Source: Lachnospiraceae bacterium Zagget3 (GTDB lineage Bacteria > Bacillota_A > Clostridia > Lachnospirales > Lachnospiraceae). Taken from it: DNA of 18,698 bases. The position numbers and the translations under genes are program-made. Below are positions 1-8,675 of this stretch, piece after piece (position 1 is the stretch's first letter; the number at the start of each line of letters is the position of its first letter). A model generated the notes under the pieces. That model did no database searches. It saw nothing but the letters and a program-made list of their open reading frames with translations, and was not told the origin of the DNA. The DNA lies in assembly GCA_001941025.1 (NCBI GenBank), contig MSHE01000018.1:1-18698 (forward strand), written 5' to 3'.

Positions 1-138
1 CAAAACAAAGACAGCCTCTAAACTGGCTATGTCGAAGCTGATGTTTGACTGTCTCCTGCAACCCAAAAACCTCCTGCGAATCCTTTCTCAAAATTGACTT
101 CCGTGAGTCCATAGACTGATCCTCCAGCCAACTTTTCC

Positions 139-167
139 TTGAAGTGCCGCCCGATCCATACTATAAT
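139..167 (+). promoter_or_regulatory. Sigma-A-type promoter of the two-component operon
   Basis: A -35 TTGAAG at 139-144 and a perfect -10 TATAAT at 162-167 are separated by 17 nt. The start codon of the response regulator lies about 80 nt downstream. The leader holds a small perfect hairpin (CAGACT, loop TCTCC, AGTCTG) near 186-202. I found no convincing LytTR direct-repeat box in 1-138, which otherwise shows no gene. Confidence 0.7.
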
Positions 168-249
168 AACAATAACGTCAAAAGCACAGACTTCTCCAGT
201 CTGGATGACACGCCGGCACAACCGTATTTCCGGAAGCAGGGTGAGAAAT

Positions 250-960
250 ATGCTCCACATTGCGATCATAGAGGACGAGGACAAGGCCGCAGAGACCCTC
301 TGCGGCTATTTGCGCCGGTTCGAGGAGGAGATGGAGGAGCCGGCCCAGGTCACCCGCTTTTCCGACGCGCGGCCCTTTTTGGAAGCCGAAACAGGCTATG
401 ACCTGGTGTTTATGGACATCGAGCTGCCGGGGATGAACGGCATGGAGGCCGCCAGGCAGCTCCGATCGAAGGATCGGCAGGCAAAGCTGATCTTTGTCAC
501 CAACATGGCCCAGTATGCGGTGGAGGGCTACCAGGTGGACGCCCTGGACTTTATGGTCAAGCCGGTGACCTATTCTGACTTTTCCTTTAAGATGAAGCGG
601 GCCCTGTCGGCCATTAAGATGAGCCGTGTACAATGGCTGGTGATTCAGCAGTCCACCGGCCTGACCCGTATCTCCTCCGGGGAGCTGCTCTATGTGGAGG
701 TGCAGGGACACACCCTGACCTATCATCTGGAGCGACGGGAGCCTGTCAAAGCAAGGGGAACTCTGACCGATGCGGAGCGATCGCTGCGCCAATGCCACTT
801 CCTGCGCTGCAACAACTGCTACCTGGTCAACCCGGAGAAGATACGGTGGGTGAGGGGGTATCTCGTGAATGTGGGCGGGGACGAGCTGCAAATCAGCCAT
901 CCCAGGCGAAAGCAGTTCCTGAAGGATCTAGGCGAATGGTATGCGAAAGGAGGCGTTTGA
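250..960 (+). CDS. LytTR-family response regulator
   Basis: A 236-residue response regulator of the AgrA/LytR class, acting as a phosphorylation-switched transcription factor. The receiver domain spans about residues 1-120: acidic pocket E8/D9, phosphoacceptor D56 in VFMDIELPG, switch T84 and conserved K104 in FMVKPV. A LytTR DNA-binding domain follows (about 130-236, including YVEVQGHTLTYHL and FLRCNNCYLVNP). The ATG at 250 is chosen because AGGGTGAG precedes it and the receiver fold starts at once (MLHIAIIEDE); upstream in-frame TTG/GTG codons add non-homologous residues. The kinase gene follows with its RBS inside the end of this gene, so the two are one operon. The DNA target is unknown; the GH3 genes downstream are a plausible but unproven target. 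Confidence 0.93.
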   Translation: MLHIAIIEDEDKAAETLCGYLRRFEEEMEEPAQVTRFSDARPFLEAETGYDLVFMDIELPGMNGMEAARQLRSKDRQAKLIFVTNMAQYAVEGYQVDALDFMVKPVTYSDFSFKMKRALSAIKMSRVQWLVIQQSTGLTRISSGELLYVEVQGHTLTYHLERREPVKARGTLTDAERSLRQCHFLRCNNCYLVNPEKIRWVRGYLVNVGGDELQISHPRRKQFLKDLGEWYAKGGV

Positions 961-961
961 G

Positions 962-2281
962 ATGTCGGATATTCCTGTTTTCCTCGCGACGCAGCTTCTC
1001 TTTCTGCTGGAGCTGACGGTTGGCGAGCTGATTTTTGCCGCCTCCTATCGGAGAAAGGCCCACTTCGCCCGGCAGCTGCTGGCGGCGCTGTTGGCGGAGA
1101 CGGCGCTGTGCGGAGCGCTGTACGCTCTGACGGTGAGTAGCGCGCTTTGGCTGGTCAACAACACCCTGTATTATCTGCTCATGTTCGCCGTCTCCCTGCT
1201 GCTCCCCTTCCTGTGCTTTCAGGAGGAGCCTATCCCACTGATTTTCTGCGCCGTCTGCGGCTACCTGCTCCAGCATATGGGCTCTCAGGTTCTCCAGCTG
1301 TTCTGGAACAGGAACTCTCAGGCGTTCCAGCTCGACAACAGCGCATGGATGCCGCTGTATTTGCTGTCTTCGGCAGCGGTCTACGTCCCCATTTTCTGTC
1401 TGAGCTACTGGCTGTTTGCCCGGCGGAAGCGGCCAGTCGTCTATTCCAAAACGGTGTATCGGAATCTGGCGGTGTTGTCCATCGTCACCCTGGGCCTGGT
1501 CATTGTTCTCAGCAGCGTCCGGGATACCTACGCCGGAGAGAGTTTTGCACTGACGCTCATCACCCGCGTCTTTTCTGTCTTCTGCTGTGGCTTTGTCCTG
1601 TGCCTCCGCACCAGTGTGCTGGAGCAGGTGGAGTGGGAGCAGGAGCGCACACTGTTACAGCGGATTAACGAGATCCAGCGGGAGCAATATGAGCAGAGCC
1701 GGGAGAACATCGAGCTCATCAACATCAAGTGCCATGATCTGCGCCACCGGATGGAGAGCTGGGAGCAGCAGGGCGGCAACGTCGATCTGGAGGAGCTGCG
1801 GGAGACCCGCCATATGGTGAACATCTACGACTCCTCGGTCAAGACCGGCAACGAGACCCTGGATACCATACTGACCAAGCACAGCCTCTACTGTCAGGAG
1901 CACGGTATCCGCCTCTCCTGTATCGCAGACGGGAGCAGGCTCCGCTTCCTCCCTGTGGGGGAGATCTGCGCCCTGTTTGGCAACGCACTGGAGAACGCCA
2001 TCGAAGCGGTCTCCCGGCTGGAGCGCCCGGAGGACCGCATCATCAGCCTCCAGATCCGGGAGCAGCGGGGGATGCTGATTGTCCTGGTGGACAATAACTA
2101 TTCCGGCGAGCTGGTCTTTCAGGACGGACTGCCCCAGACCAGCAAGCCGGAGGGGGCGGATCATGGCTTCGGGCTGAAATCCATCCGTCTGGTGGCAGAG
2201 AAATACGGCGGAGAGGTGACGGTCACGACGGATGAGCTGTTCCATCTCTGTGTGCTGCTTCCCCTGCCGGAAAAAACGTAA
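962..2281 (+). CDS. GHKL-domain sensor histidine kinase (AgrC/LytS-like)
   Basis: A 439-residue membrane sensor kinase partnered with the LytTR regulator just upstream. The N-terminal ~200 residues hold about six hydrophobic segments (LLFLLELTVGELIF, LLMFAVSLLLPFL, LAVLSIVTLGLVIVL and others), as in AgrC-like peptide sensors. A short coiled linker (about 220-255) leads to the phosphoacceptor motif KCHDLRHRM, with H258 the likely site by analogy with the HD(Y/L) motif of this class. The ATPase follows: N-box NALENAIEAV near residue 341 and G-box HGFGLKSIR. The ATG at 962 has AAAGGAGG 8 nt upstream and starts one base after the regulator's stop codon, so translation is coupled; an ATG at 941 lacks such a site. 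No AgrB/AgrD-like peptide genes lie in the window, so the ligand is unknown. Confidence 0.93.
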   Translation: MSDIPVFLATQLLFLLELTVGELIFAASYRRKAHFARQLLAALLAETALCGALYALTVSSALWLVNNTLYYLLMFAVSLLLPFLCFQEEPIPLIFCAVCGYLLQHMGSQVLQLFWNRNSQAFQLDNSAWMPLYLLSSAAVYVPIFCLSYWLFARRKRPVVYSKTVYRNLAVLSIVTLGLVIVLSSVRDTYAGESFALTLITRVFSVFCCGFVLCLRTSVLEQVEWEQERTLLQRINEIQREQYEQSRENIELINIKCHDLRHRMESWEQQGGNVDLEELRETRHMVNIYDSSVKTGNETLDTILTKHSLYCQEHGIRLSCIADGSRLRFLPVGEICALFGNALENAIEAVSRLERPEDRIISLQIREQRGMLIVLVDNNYSGELVFQDGLPQTSKPEGADHGFGLKSIRLVAEKYGGEVTVTTDELFHLCVLLPLPEKT

Positions 2282-2306
2282 GGTTACGCCAATATTTGCA
2301 AGGTTA

Positions 2307-2341
2307 GGACACCTGGGTTGACCGGGTGTCCTTCTTTTTTT
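2307..2341 (+). terminator. Rho-independent terminator of the two-component operon
   Basis: A 10-bp stem (GGACACCTGG / CCGGGTGTCC, one G-U pair, loop GTTGA) is followed by TTC and a run of seven T. It ends the kinase transcript 26 nt after the stop codon and overlaps the promoter of the next gene. Confidence 0.85.
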
Positions 2342-2346
2342 ATAAT
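2318..2346 (+). promoter_or_regulatory. Promoter of the first GH3 gene, embedded in the terminator
   Basis: TTGACC (2318-2323) and TATAAT (2341-2346) lie exactly 17 nt apart. The -35 occupies the loop and descending arm of the terminator hairpin, and the T-tract forms the end of the spacer. The GH3 start codon is at 2395, with AAAGGAG as RBS. Confidence 0.7.
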
Positions 2347-2394
2347 GCAAACAGTTCCTTCCCAACCATACAACAACGAAAGGAGAAACGAAGC

Positions 2395-5300
2395 ATGGAA
2401 AAGGGAAAACGATTGAAAATGTCCAACAAAGTGTTCCGACGCATCCTGATCCCCCTGCTGGCCATCTTCACGGTGGTCTGCATCGTGCTCAATGTGGCGG
2501 CCACTGCGCTGGCTACCACCCTGGACACCTACCTGGGGGCAGGGGAGACCTACCTCTCCACCCCCAGCGAGTCCGCCGACCTGGATGCAGACTACTACAC
2601 CGAGCTGTATTCCAGCGGCGAGGAGGCCACTGAGGCCGCCTATGAGGTGGCGCAGCAGGTGGCGGAGGAGGGCAGCGTTCTGCTCAAGAACAATGGCGTT
2701 CTGCCCCTGGAGAAGGGGAGCAGCGTCATGCCTTTCGGCTACGCCTATCTCTCCCCCATCTACGGCCAGCTGTCCAGCGGCGGCTCGGCCAAGTGGGTGG
2801 TAGACCCGGTGACGCCGGAGGAGGGCCTGTCCGCCTTTAACATCAACACCGCTGCCGCCGACCTGATGGAGGCCGCCGGTGAGCCGGAGGCCCTGGAGGA
2901 GGCGGAGGGCACCACCGCCGCCGGAGAGGCCGGCTCCGTCCTGGGCGGCGACTGCCGCATCTATGAGTACAACTCCTCCATCTACGACAGTCTGGAGCCC
3001 GTCTCCGACACCACCGGCATCGTCTTCATCTCCCGCTCCGGCCAGGAGGGCCAGGACCAGAAGTACGACGCCTACGAGGACGGCACGCCCCACTATCTGG
3101 CGCTCTCTGAAAACGAGAAGGGCGCCATCCGGGTGGCCAAGGAGACCTGTGGCAGCGTAGTGGTGATTCTGGTCAGCTCCGCCGTCATGGAGCTGAGCGA
3201 GCTGATGACCGGCGAGCTGGAGGTAGACGCCATCCTGTGGGTGGGCCATCCCGGCGAAAAGGGCTTTAGCACCCTCTCCGACCTGCTGGACGGAGACGTG
3301 AACCCCTCCGGCCGGACGGTGGACATCTATCCCGCCGACCTGACCGCCGACCCCAGCTATCAGTCGGTGGGCACCTACACCTACAGCAACCTGACGGTGA
3401 GCACGCCCGGCTACACCGGGGAGGGCGCTGAGGAGTACAACCGGCTGTACAACGAGTACATGGAAGGCATCTACATGGGCTACCGCTACTACGAGACGGC
3501 GGACGAGGAGGACGACACCTTCGCCTACGGCGAGCTGGATGGTCAGGGAGCCTTTGTCACCGAGGGAGCCGTGTGCTATCCCTTTGGCTACGGCCTGAGC
3601 TATACCACCTTCGAGCAGGAGCTGCTCAGCGTGGAGCGGGACGGCGACACCATCACGGCGACGGTCCGGGTGACCAACACCGGCGACGTGGCGGGTAAGG
3701 AGGTCGTGCAGATCTACTACTCCGCCCCCTACACCGACCTGGATATCTCCTATCAGATCGAAAAGTCGGTGGTCAACCTGGTGGCCTTTGACAAGACGGA
3801 GCTGCTCCAGCCCGATGAGTCTGTCACCCTGGAGCTGACCTTCACCACCGACGACATGACCTCCTACTGCTACACCCACGAGAACAGCGACGGCACCGTC
3901 GGCTGCTACATGCTGGAGGCGGGAGATTACACCATCTCCCTGCGGGCCAACAGCCACGACGTGATCGACGAGGCAGTCATCGCCCAGACGGAGACCATCT
4001 GGTACGACGGCTCGGATGAGGACCACATCCGCCAGACAGAGAAGGACGCCCAGTCCGTCCTGGATGTGGACGGCAATCCCACCGGCACCCCCGCCGCCGC
4101 AGAGGCGGACGAGAGCGCCACCTTCGTGGCCGCCGCCAACCAGTTCCAGAGCAGCTCCGACTACATGAACACCAACTCCACCATCCTCAGCCGCAGCGAC
4201 TGGGCAGGCACGCAGCCTCAGGCCGCTGAGGGCAACACCAAGGAGATAGGCGAAGAGTTTGCCGCCCTGCTGAACCTCGAAAACACCTTTGACGTGGAGA
4301 CAGACGAAACTCTCGGCAACGTGGAGGGCAGTCTGGTCTACGCCGATGAGGAGCCCACCTCCGGGGCGGACAACGGCCTGGTGCTCTCTGATCTGCGGGG
4401 GTTGAGCTACTATGATGAGAAGTGGGAACTGCTCCTGGACCAGATCGACTGGATCACGGACAAGGACAGCATCCTCCAGAACTTCAGCGGCGACGCCTAT
4501 TGCACGGCCGCCATCGCCTCCATCGGCCTGCCCGCCACAGTGGACGAGGACGGCGCCAATGGCCTGAAAATCAACGGCATGACCGACGACGGCAGCGGCT
4601 ACGATATGTCCCAGAGCTCCTCCTTCGGCTTTGCCCCCCTGATGGCGGCTACCTGGAATGTGGAACTGATGTATGCCGTGGGCGAGGCTTTCGGCCAGGA
4701 GGCGCTGGAAAACGGCATCAGCGGCTGGTACAGCCCCGGCCTCAACCTGCACCGCTCCGCCTTCTCCGGTCGCGTGTTCGAGTATTTGTCCGAGGATCCG
4801 GTTCTGACCGGCTGGATGGCGGCCGGCATCATCTCCGGTGCCGGAGATCAGGGCATGTACTGCTACGTGAAGCACTTCGCTCTGAACGAGACGGAGACCG
4901 GTCGGTCTGAGCTCATCAGCACCTGGGCTGACGAGCAGACCATGCGGGAGCTGTATCTGAAAGCCTTTGAGATCGCCATTAAGAACGCCAAAATGACCAT
5001 CCAGTATTATGACGAGGATGGCAACCTGACCCAGAAGACCATGCGGGCGGCCACGGCAGTCATGGCGGCCCAGAACGGTGTGGGCACTGTGGTGGGCGAG
5101 TGCAACTACGCCCTGCTGACCAGTGTCCTGCGCAACGAGTGGGGCTTCCAGGGCATGGTCATCTCCGACTACTGGGTGTGGGGCGACAACAGCCTCCGGG
5201 ATCTGGCGGTCCGGGCCGGGTGCGACACCTACCTGTGTATGTATGTGCCCTCCATCTGGAGCCTGGACGACTATGACAGCGCCACCGCCCGGAGCGTCAT

Positions 5301-5538
5301 GCGCAACGCCATCCACAACATCGCCTATGCCGTGGTCAACTCCAACGCCATGCAGGGCTATGCACCGGGCACCGTGGAGAAAACCACCATGTCTCCCTGG
5401 AAGATGGTGCTGATCGGGATTGATGTTGTTGCGATCCTGCTGGTGGCAGGCGGCGTTGTCTGGATCGTCCGCCGCGGCAAGGCGGAGAAGGCGCATCCGG
5501 AGCTGTTCAAGCCCAGCAAGAAGAAAGCTGCAAAGTGA
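2395..5538 (+). CDS. Membrane-anchored GH3 glycoside hydrolase, reversed domain order
   Basis: A 1047-residue family 3 glycoside hydrolase (beta-glucosidase-like; substrate not predictable), probably facing outward. Order: basic N-tail and signal-anchor helix (about 16-40); GH3_C alpha/beta domain opening with EEGSVLLKNNGVLPL (about 91-105) and containing GHPGEKG and DVNPSGRTVD; Fn3-like domain (about 395-530) with YPFGYGLSYTTFE and VTNTGDVAGKEV; GH3 N-type barrel (about 640-990) with YSPGLNLHRSAFSGRVFEYL, the KHF substrate-binding motif, and nucleophile D925 in GMVISDYW; C-terminal helix (about 1004-1025) and a basic tail. This is the reverse of the usual barrel-first order, as reported for some ruminal clostridial GH3 enzymes. 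The ATG at 2395 is preferred to an in-frame start at 2326, which lies before the -10 and lacks an RBS. A paralogue follows. Confidence 0.92.
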   Translation: MEKGKRLKMSNKVFRRILIPLLAIFTVVCIVLNVAATALATTLDTYLGAGETYLSTPSESADLDADYYTELYSSGEEATEAAYEVAQQVAEEGSVLLKNNGVLPLEKGSSVMPFGYAYLSPIYGQLSSGGSAKWVVDPVTPEEGLSAFNINTAAADLMEAAGEPEALEEAEGTTAAGEAGSVLGGDCRIYEYNSSIYDSLEPVSDTTGIVFISRSGQEGQDQKYDAYEDGTPHYLALSENEKGAIRVAKETCGSVVVILVSSAVMELSELMTGELEVDAILWVGHPGEKGFSTLSDLLDGDVNPSGRTVDIYPADLTADPSYQSVGTYTYSNLTVSTPGYTGEGAEEYNRLYNEYMEGIYMGYRYYETADEEDDTFAYGELDGQGAFVTEGAVCYPFGYGLSYTTFEQELLSVERDGDTITATVRVTNTGDVAGKEVVQIYYSAPYTDLDISYQIEKSVVNLVAFDKTELLQPDESVTLELTFTTDDMTSYCYTHENSDGTVGCYMLEAGDYTISLRANSHDVIDEAVIAQTETIWYDGSDEDHIRQTEKDAQSVLDVDGNPTGTPAAAEADESATFVAAANQFQSSSDYMNTNSTILSRSDWAGTQPQAAEGNTKEIGEEFAALLNLENTFDVETDETLGNVEGSLVYADEEPTSGADNGLVLSDLRGLSYYDEKWELLLDQIDWITDKDSILQNFSGDAYCTAAIASIGLPATVDEDGANGLKINGMTDDGSGYDMSQSSSFGFAPLMAATWNVELMYAVGEAFGQEALENGISGWYSPGLNLHRSAFSGRVFEYLSEDPVLTGWMAAGIISGAGDQGMYCYVKHFALNETETGRSELISTWADEQTMRELYLKAFEIAIKNAKMTIQYYDEDGNLTQKTMRAATAVMAAQNGVGTVVGECNYALLTSVLRNEWGFQGMVISDYWVWGDNSLRDLAVRAGCDTYLCMYVPSIWSLDDYDSATARSVMRNAIHNIAYAVVNSNAMQGYAPGTVEKTTMSPWKMVLIGIDVVAILLVAGGVVWIVRRGKAEKAHPELFKPSKKKAAK

Positions 5539-5632
5539 GTGCGCATCATAAGAAAAAAACCGCACTGTCGGTTCTATCCTGCCATTATCCCAAACTCCCT
5601 GCAGGATAAAATGCGACTGCTTCCCTAAAAAG

Positions 5633-5670
5633 CTTCCCCGGCAGCAACCGTTGCCGGGGAGGTTTTATTT
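5633..5670 (+). terminator. Terminator after the first GH3 gene
   Basis: Stem CTTCCCCGGCA / TGCCGGGGAGG (11 bp with one G-U pair), followed by TTTTATTT. It ends about 18 nt before the start codon of the second GH3 gene, leaving almost no room for a promoter and leader. Confidence 0.8.
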
Positions 5671-5688
5671 CTGACAGGCTACGCCCGG

Positions 5689-8607
5689 ATGGTGAACAGC
5701 TTTTTGAACGGATTCAACATCTCCGTGGACAACTCTGCTGTAGACACCACTGGCCTTGACCCGGACTACTACACTTCCGACTACACCGCCGAGACCATCA
5801 GCGACGCCGAGGACGCTCTGGCTAATCAGATCGCCGACGAGGGCATTGTCCTGCTGGAGAACAACGGCACCCTGCCCCTCAGCTCGGACACAGTGTACAG
5901 TCTGTTCAGCGTGAACAGCACCATCGTTGCCTCCTCTGACAGCCTGCTGGGCGGCCGCGACCTTCAAACCCTGTTTACTGAGGCGGGGGTCAGCATCAAC
6001 ACCACTCTGTGGGACTACTACACCGCCAAGGCCGGCGAGGGCTACGGTCTGGGCAGCGGCTCCATCAGCTACGGCGACGATGAGGACTTCTCCATCAACG
6101 AGGTTCCCCTCAGCGAGTTGGAGGCGGAGGACGGCCTGCTGGAGAGCGTGGAGGGCACCGTCCCCGTCTACTGGCTCAAGCGGGTAGCCGGCGAGGGCCG
6201 GGATATGCCCCGCTCCATGTACAACCACACCGACATTGAGGAGGACAAGAGCAAGAGCTATCTGGAGCCGGACTCCATCGAGTTGGAGATTCTCCAGTAC
6301 CTGAACGACAACTATGATGAGGTCATCCTGGTGGTGAACTCCAACGCAGCCCTGGAGCTGGGCTGGCTGGAGGACTATCCCAACATCACCGCCGTCCTCT
6401 ATGCCCCCGACGGCATTGAGTCCATCCCCCGCATCCTCACCGGCGAGGTGAACCCCTCCGGCCGGACGGTGGACACCTTCGCCGCCGACGCCCTGGCCTC
6501 TCCCGCCGCCCAGAACTTCGGCGACTATCAGTACACCGATGAGGACGGCAACATGACCGTCTACAACTACGTCTCCTATGAAGAGGGCATCTATGTGGGC
6601 TATAAGTACTACGAGACCCGCTATGAGGACGTGGTGCTGAATCAGGGCAACGCCGGGGATTACGATTATGACACCGAGGTGGTCTATCCCTTCGGCTACG
6701 GCCTGAGCTACACCACCTTCGAGTGGTCCAACATGACCACCACCTGGACGGACGATACCTGCACCGTCACCGTGGACGTGACCAACACCGGCGACGTGGC
6801 GGGCAAGGACGTGGTGGAGGTCTACATCCAGTCCCCCTACACCGAGTACGACATTGCAAACAGCGTGGAAAAGGCCTCCGTGGCTCTGGTGGGCTACGGC
6901 AAGACCAGCGAGCTGGAGCCGGGGGCCACCGAGACGGTGGAGGTCTCCTTCTCCCGGGAGCAGCTGAAATCCTATGACTACACCAACGCCCAGACCTATA
7001 TTCTGGACGCCGGGGACTACTACGTTACCGCCGCCGCCAACGCCCACGCCGCCGTGAACAACATCCTGGCCGCCAAGGGGGCAGACGTGGAGGGAGACGC
7101 CTCCTTTACCTCCCTGTATGTGGTGGAGGAGTTTGACGCCACCACCTACTCTGTGGACAGCTACAGCGGCGTGGAGATCACGAACCAGCTCTCCGATGCC
7201 CAGGGCGACGTCACCTACCTGACCCGGTCCGACTGGGTAGGCACCTTCCCCACCCATGACGGCGAAGTCAGCGACCAGGTCTCCACCTGGGGCAACGAGA
7301 TCAATGGCGAGGACGGCGTCTCCTACACCTACACCAAGGTGGCCAGCGACGAGCTGCTGGCCCAGCTGGAGAGCTTCGACTCCGGCAGCCCGGTGGACGC
7401 CTCCACCATTGACGTGGACATCGTCTATGGGGCGGACAACGGCCTGACCCTCATCAACCTCCGTGGCCTGGACTATGACGACCCCCTGTGGGACGATTTG
7501 CTGGATCAGCTCACCGCCGAGGACTATTACAACACCATCGCCCTCTCCGGCTACGGCGTGGAGGCCATCGAGAGCGTGGATAAGCCCTTCACCATCGACG
7601 CCGACACCGCCAACGGCCTGATTTACGGCGGCACCGGGAGATATTATCCCAACTCCATGACGCTGGCCCAGACCTGGAACCAGGAGCTGGCCCTGGAGTT
7701 TGGCACCATGATCGGCAACGAGGCCCTGTTGGGCGGCTGCAACGGCTGGTATGCCCCCTCCATGAACATCCACCGCACCCCCTTCTCCGGGCGGAACGGC
7801 GAGTACTACTCTGAGGACGCCTTCCTCTCCGGCGCTGTGGCCTCCAACGCCATCTACGGCGCGGCCACCAAGGGCGTGTACGCCTACATCAAGCACTTCG
7901 CCTTCAACGACCAGGAGAACCACCGGGGCGACCGGGACGGCCAGCACTCCATCGCTACCTGGCTCAACGAGCAGGCCGCCCGCGAGATTTATCTGGTGCC
8001 CTTCGAGATGTGTATGAAGGTGGGGGATGTGGAGCTGAACTACATCGCCCAGGATGAGGACGGCAGCCTCACCAACGCCACCACCACCATCCGGGCGGCC
8101 CAGGCGGTCATGACCGCCTTCAACCGGGTGGGGGCCACCTGGGCAGGCGGCGATTACGGGGTGCTCACCGGTATCCTCCGCACCGAGTGGGCGTTCGATG
8201 GCTTTGTGCTGACGGACAACGCCAACACCGGCGTGTTCATGGACGGCTACCAGATGACCGAGGCCGGCGGCGACGCCAAGCTGACCTATCTGGAGGAGGC
8301 CGCCCGGTACGACTTCGACGAGAACGACGAGGCCACCTACTATTACGCCCGTCAGGCCATGCACCACATCCTCTACACCATCGCCAACTCCAACGCCACG
8401 AACGGCCTGGCCCCCGGCGGCTCCTTCGTGGAGGGGATGCGCATCGTGGACAAAATCATCATCGGCGTGAACGTGGTCTGCATCCTGCTGATTCTCTGGA
8501 TCGCCTACACCATCTTCCGCACCTTCAAGCCCAGCAGGCGCAAGCTGGCCAAGCTGGAGCGCAAGGCGGCGAAGAAGGCCGCCAGAAAGGCCTCAAAGCA
8601 GGCATGA
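5689..8607 (+). CDS. Second reversed-order GH3 hydrolase, N-terminal anchor missing
   Basis: A 972-residue paralogue of the preceding enzyme with the same order: GH3_C (starts DEGIVLLENNGTLPL, about residue 48), Fn3-like (YPFGYGLSYTTFE, VTNTGDVAGKDVV), GH3 barrel with YAPSMNIHRTPFSGRNGEYY, KHF, and nucleophile D843 in GFVLTDNA, then a C-terminal helix (about 922-945) and a long Lys/Arg/Ala-rich tail. It begins at a point matching about residue 40 of its neighbour, just after the latter's signal anchor, so no export signal is present. The frame is open back to 5629 but has no better start codon. The ATG at 5689 has only a weak ACAGG upstream. As drawn, the catalytic part would stay inside the cell, which conflicts with the C-terminal anchor; the gene is probably 5'-truncated. 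Function beyond the GH3 family is unknown. Confidence 0.82.
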   Translation: MVNSFLNGFNISVDNSAVDTTGLDPDYYTSDYTAETISDAEDALANQIADEGIVLLENNGTLPLSSDTVYSLFSVNSTIVASSDSLLGGRDLQTLFTEAGVSINTTLWDYYTAKAGEGYGLGSGSISYGDDEDFSINEVPLSELEAEDGLLESVEGTVPVYWLKRVAGEGRDMPRSMYNHTDIEEDKSKSYLEPDSIELEILQYLNDNYDEVILVVNSNAALELGWLEDYPNITAVLYAPDGIESIPRILTGEVNPSGRTVDTFAADALASPAAQNFGDYQYTDEDGNMTVYNYVSYEEGIYVGYKYYETRYEDVVLNQGNAGDYDYDTEVVYPFGYGLSYTTFEWSNMTTTWTDDTCTVTVDVTNTGDVAGKDVVEVYIQSPYTEYDIANSVEKASVALVGYGKTSELEPGATETVEVSFSREQLKSYDYTNAQTYILDAGDYYVTAAANAHAAVNNILAAKGADVEGDASFTSLYVVEEFDATTYSVDSYSGVEITNQLSDAQGDVTYLTRSDWVGTFPTHDGEVSDQVSTWGNEINGEDGVSYTYTKVASDELLAQLESFDSGSPVDASTIDVDIVYGADNGLTLINLRGLDYDDPLWDDLLDQLTAEDYYNTIALSGYGVEAIESVDKPFTIDADTANGLIYGGTGRYYPNSMTLAQTWNQELALEFGTMIGNEALLGGCNGWYAPSMNIHRTPFSGRNGEYYSEDAFLSGAVASNAIYGAATKGVYAYIKHFAFNDQENHRGDRDGQHSIATWLNEQAAREIYLVPFEMCMKVGDVELNYIAQDEDGSLTNATTTIRAAQAVMTAFNRVGATWAGGDYGVLTGILRTEWAFDGFVLTDNANTGVFMDGYQMTEAGGDAKLTYLEEAARYDFDENDEATYYYARQAMHHILYTIANSNATNGLAPGGSFVEGMRIVDKIIIGVNVVCILLILWIAYTIFRTFKPSRRKLAKLERKAAKKAARKASKQA

Positions 8608-8645
8608 CGGCACATATCATTTGAGTTTCCCGCTTCCCAAAAATG

Positions 8646-8675
8646 GCTCCCCGGCGGCTACCGCTGCCGGGGAGC
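8646..8675 (+). terminator. Terminator-like hairpin after the second GH3 gene
   Basis: A perfect 10-bp stem GCTCCCCGGC / GCCGGGGAGC lies 38 nt after the stop codon. It has no T-tract, so termination may be weak. It closely resembles the hairpin after the first GH3 gene, as expected if gene and hairpin were duplicated together. Confidence 0.55.

Noticed and set aside
27..284. An 85-codon minus-strand frame at the window start
   Set aside because: It covers the two-component promoter and leader, with no RBS and no recognisable motifs.
2284..5565. A 1093-codon minus-strand open frame opposite the first GH3 gene
   Set aside because: It is a GC-rich antisense shadow. It has no RBS, covers the terminator and promoter, and its composition (Gly/Val/His/Leu-rich) matches no family, while the plus strand has clear GH3 motifs.
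3298..6475. CRISPR or direct-repeat array in the GH3 region
   Set aside because: The repeated blocks are coding homology between two paralogues and are not regularly spaced.
5665..8367. A 900-codon minus-strand open frame opposite the second GH3 gene
   Set aside because: It has the same antisense pattern and composition, and no start signal.
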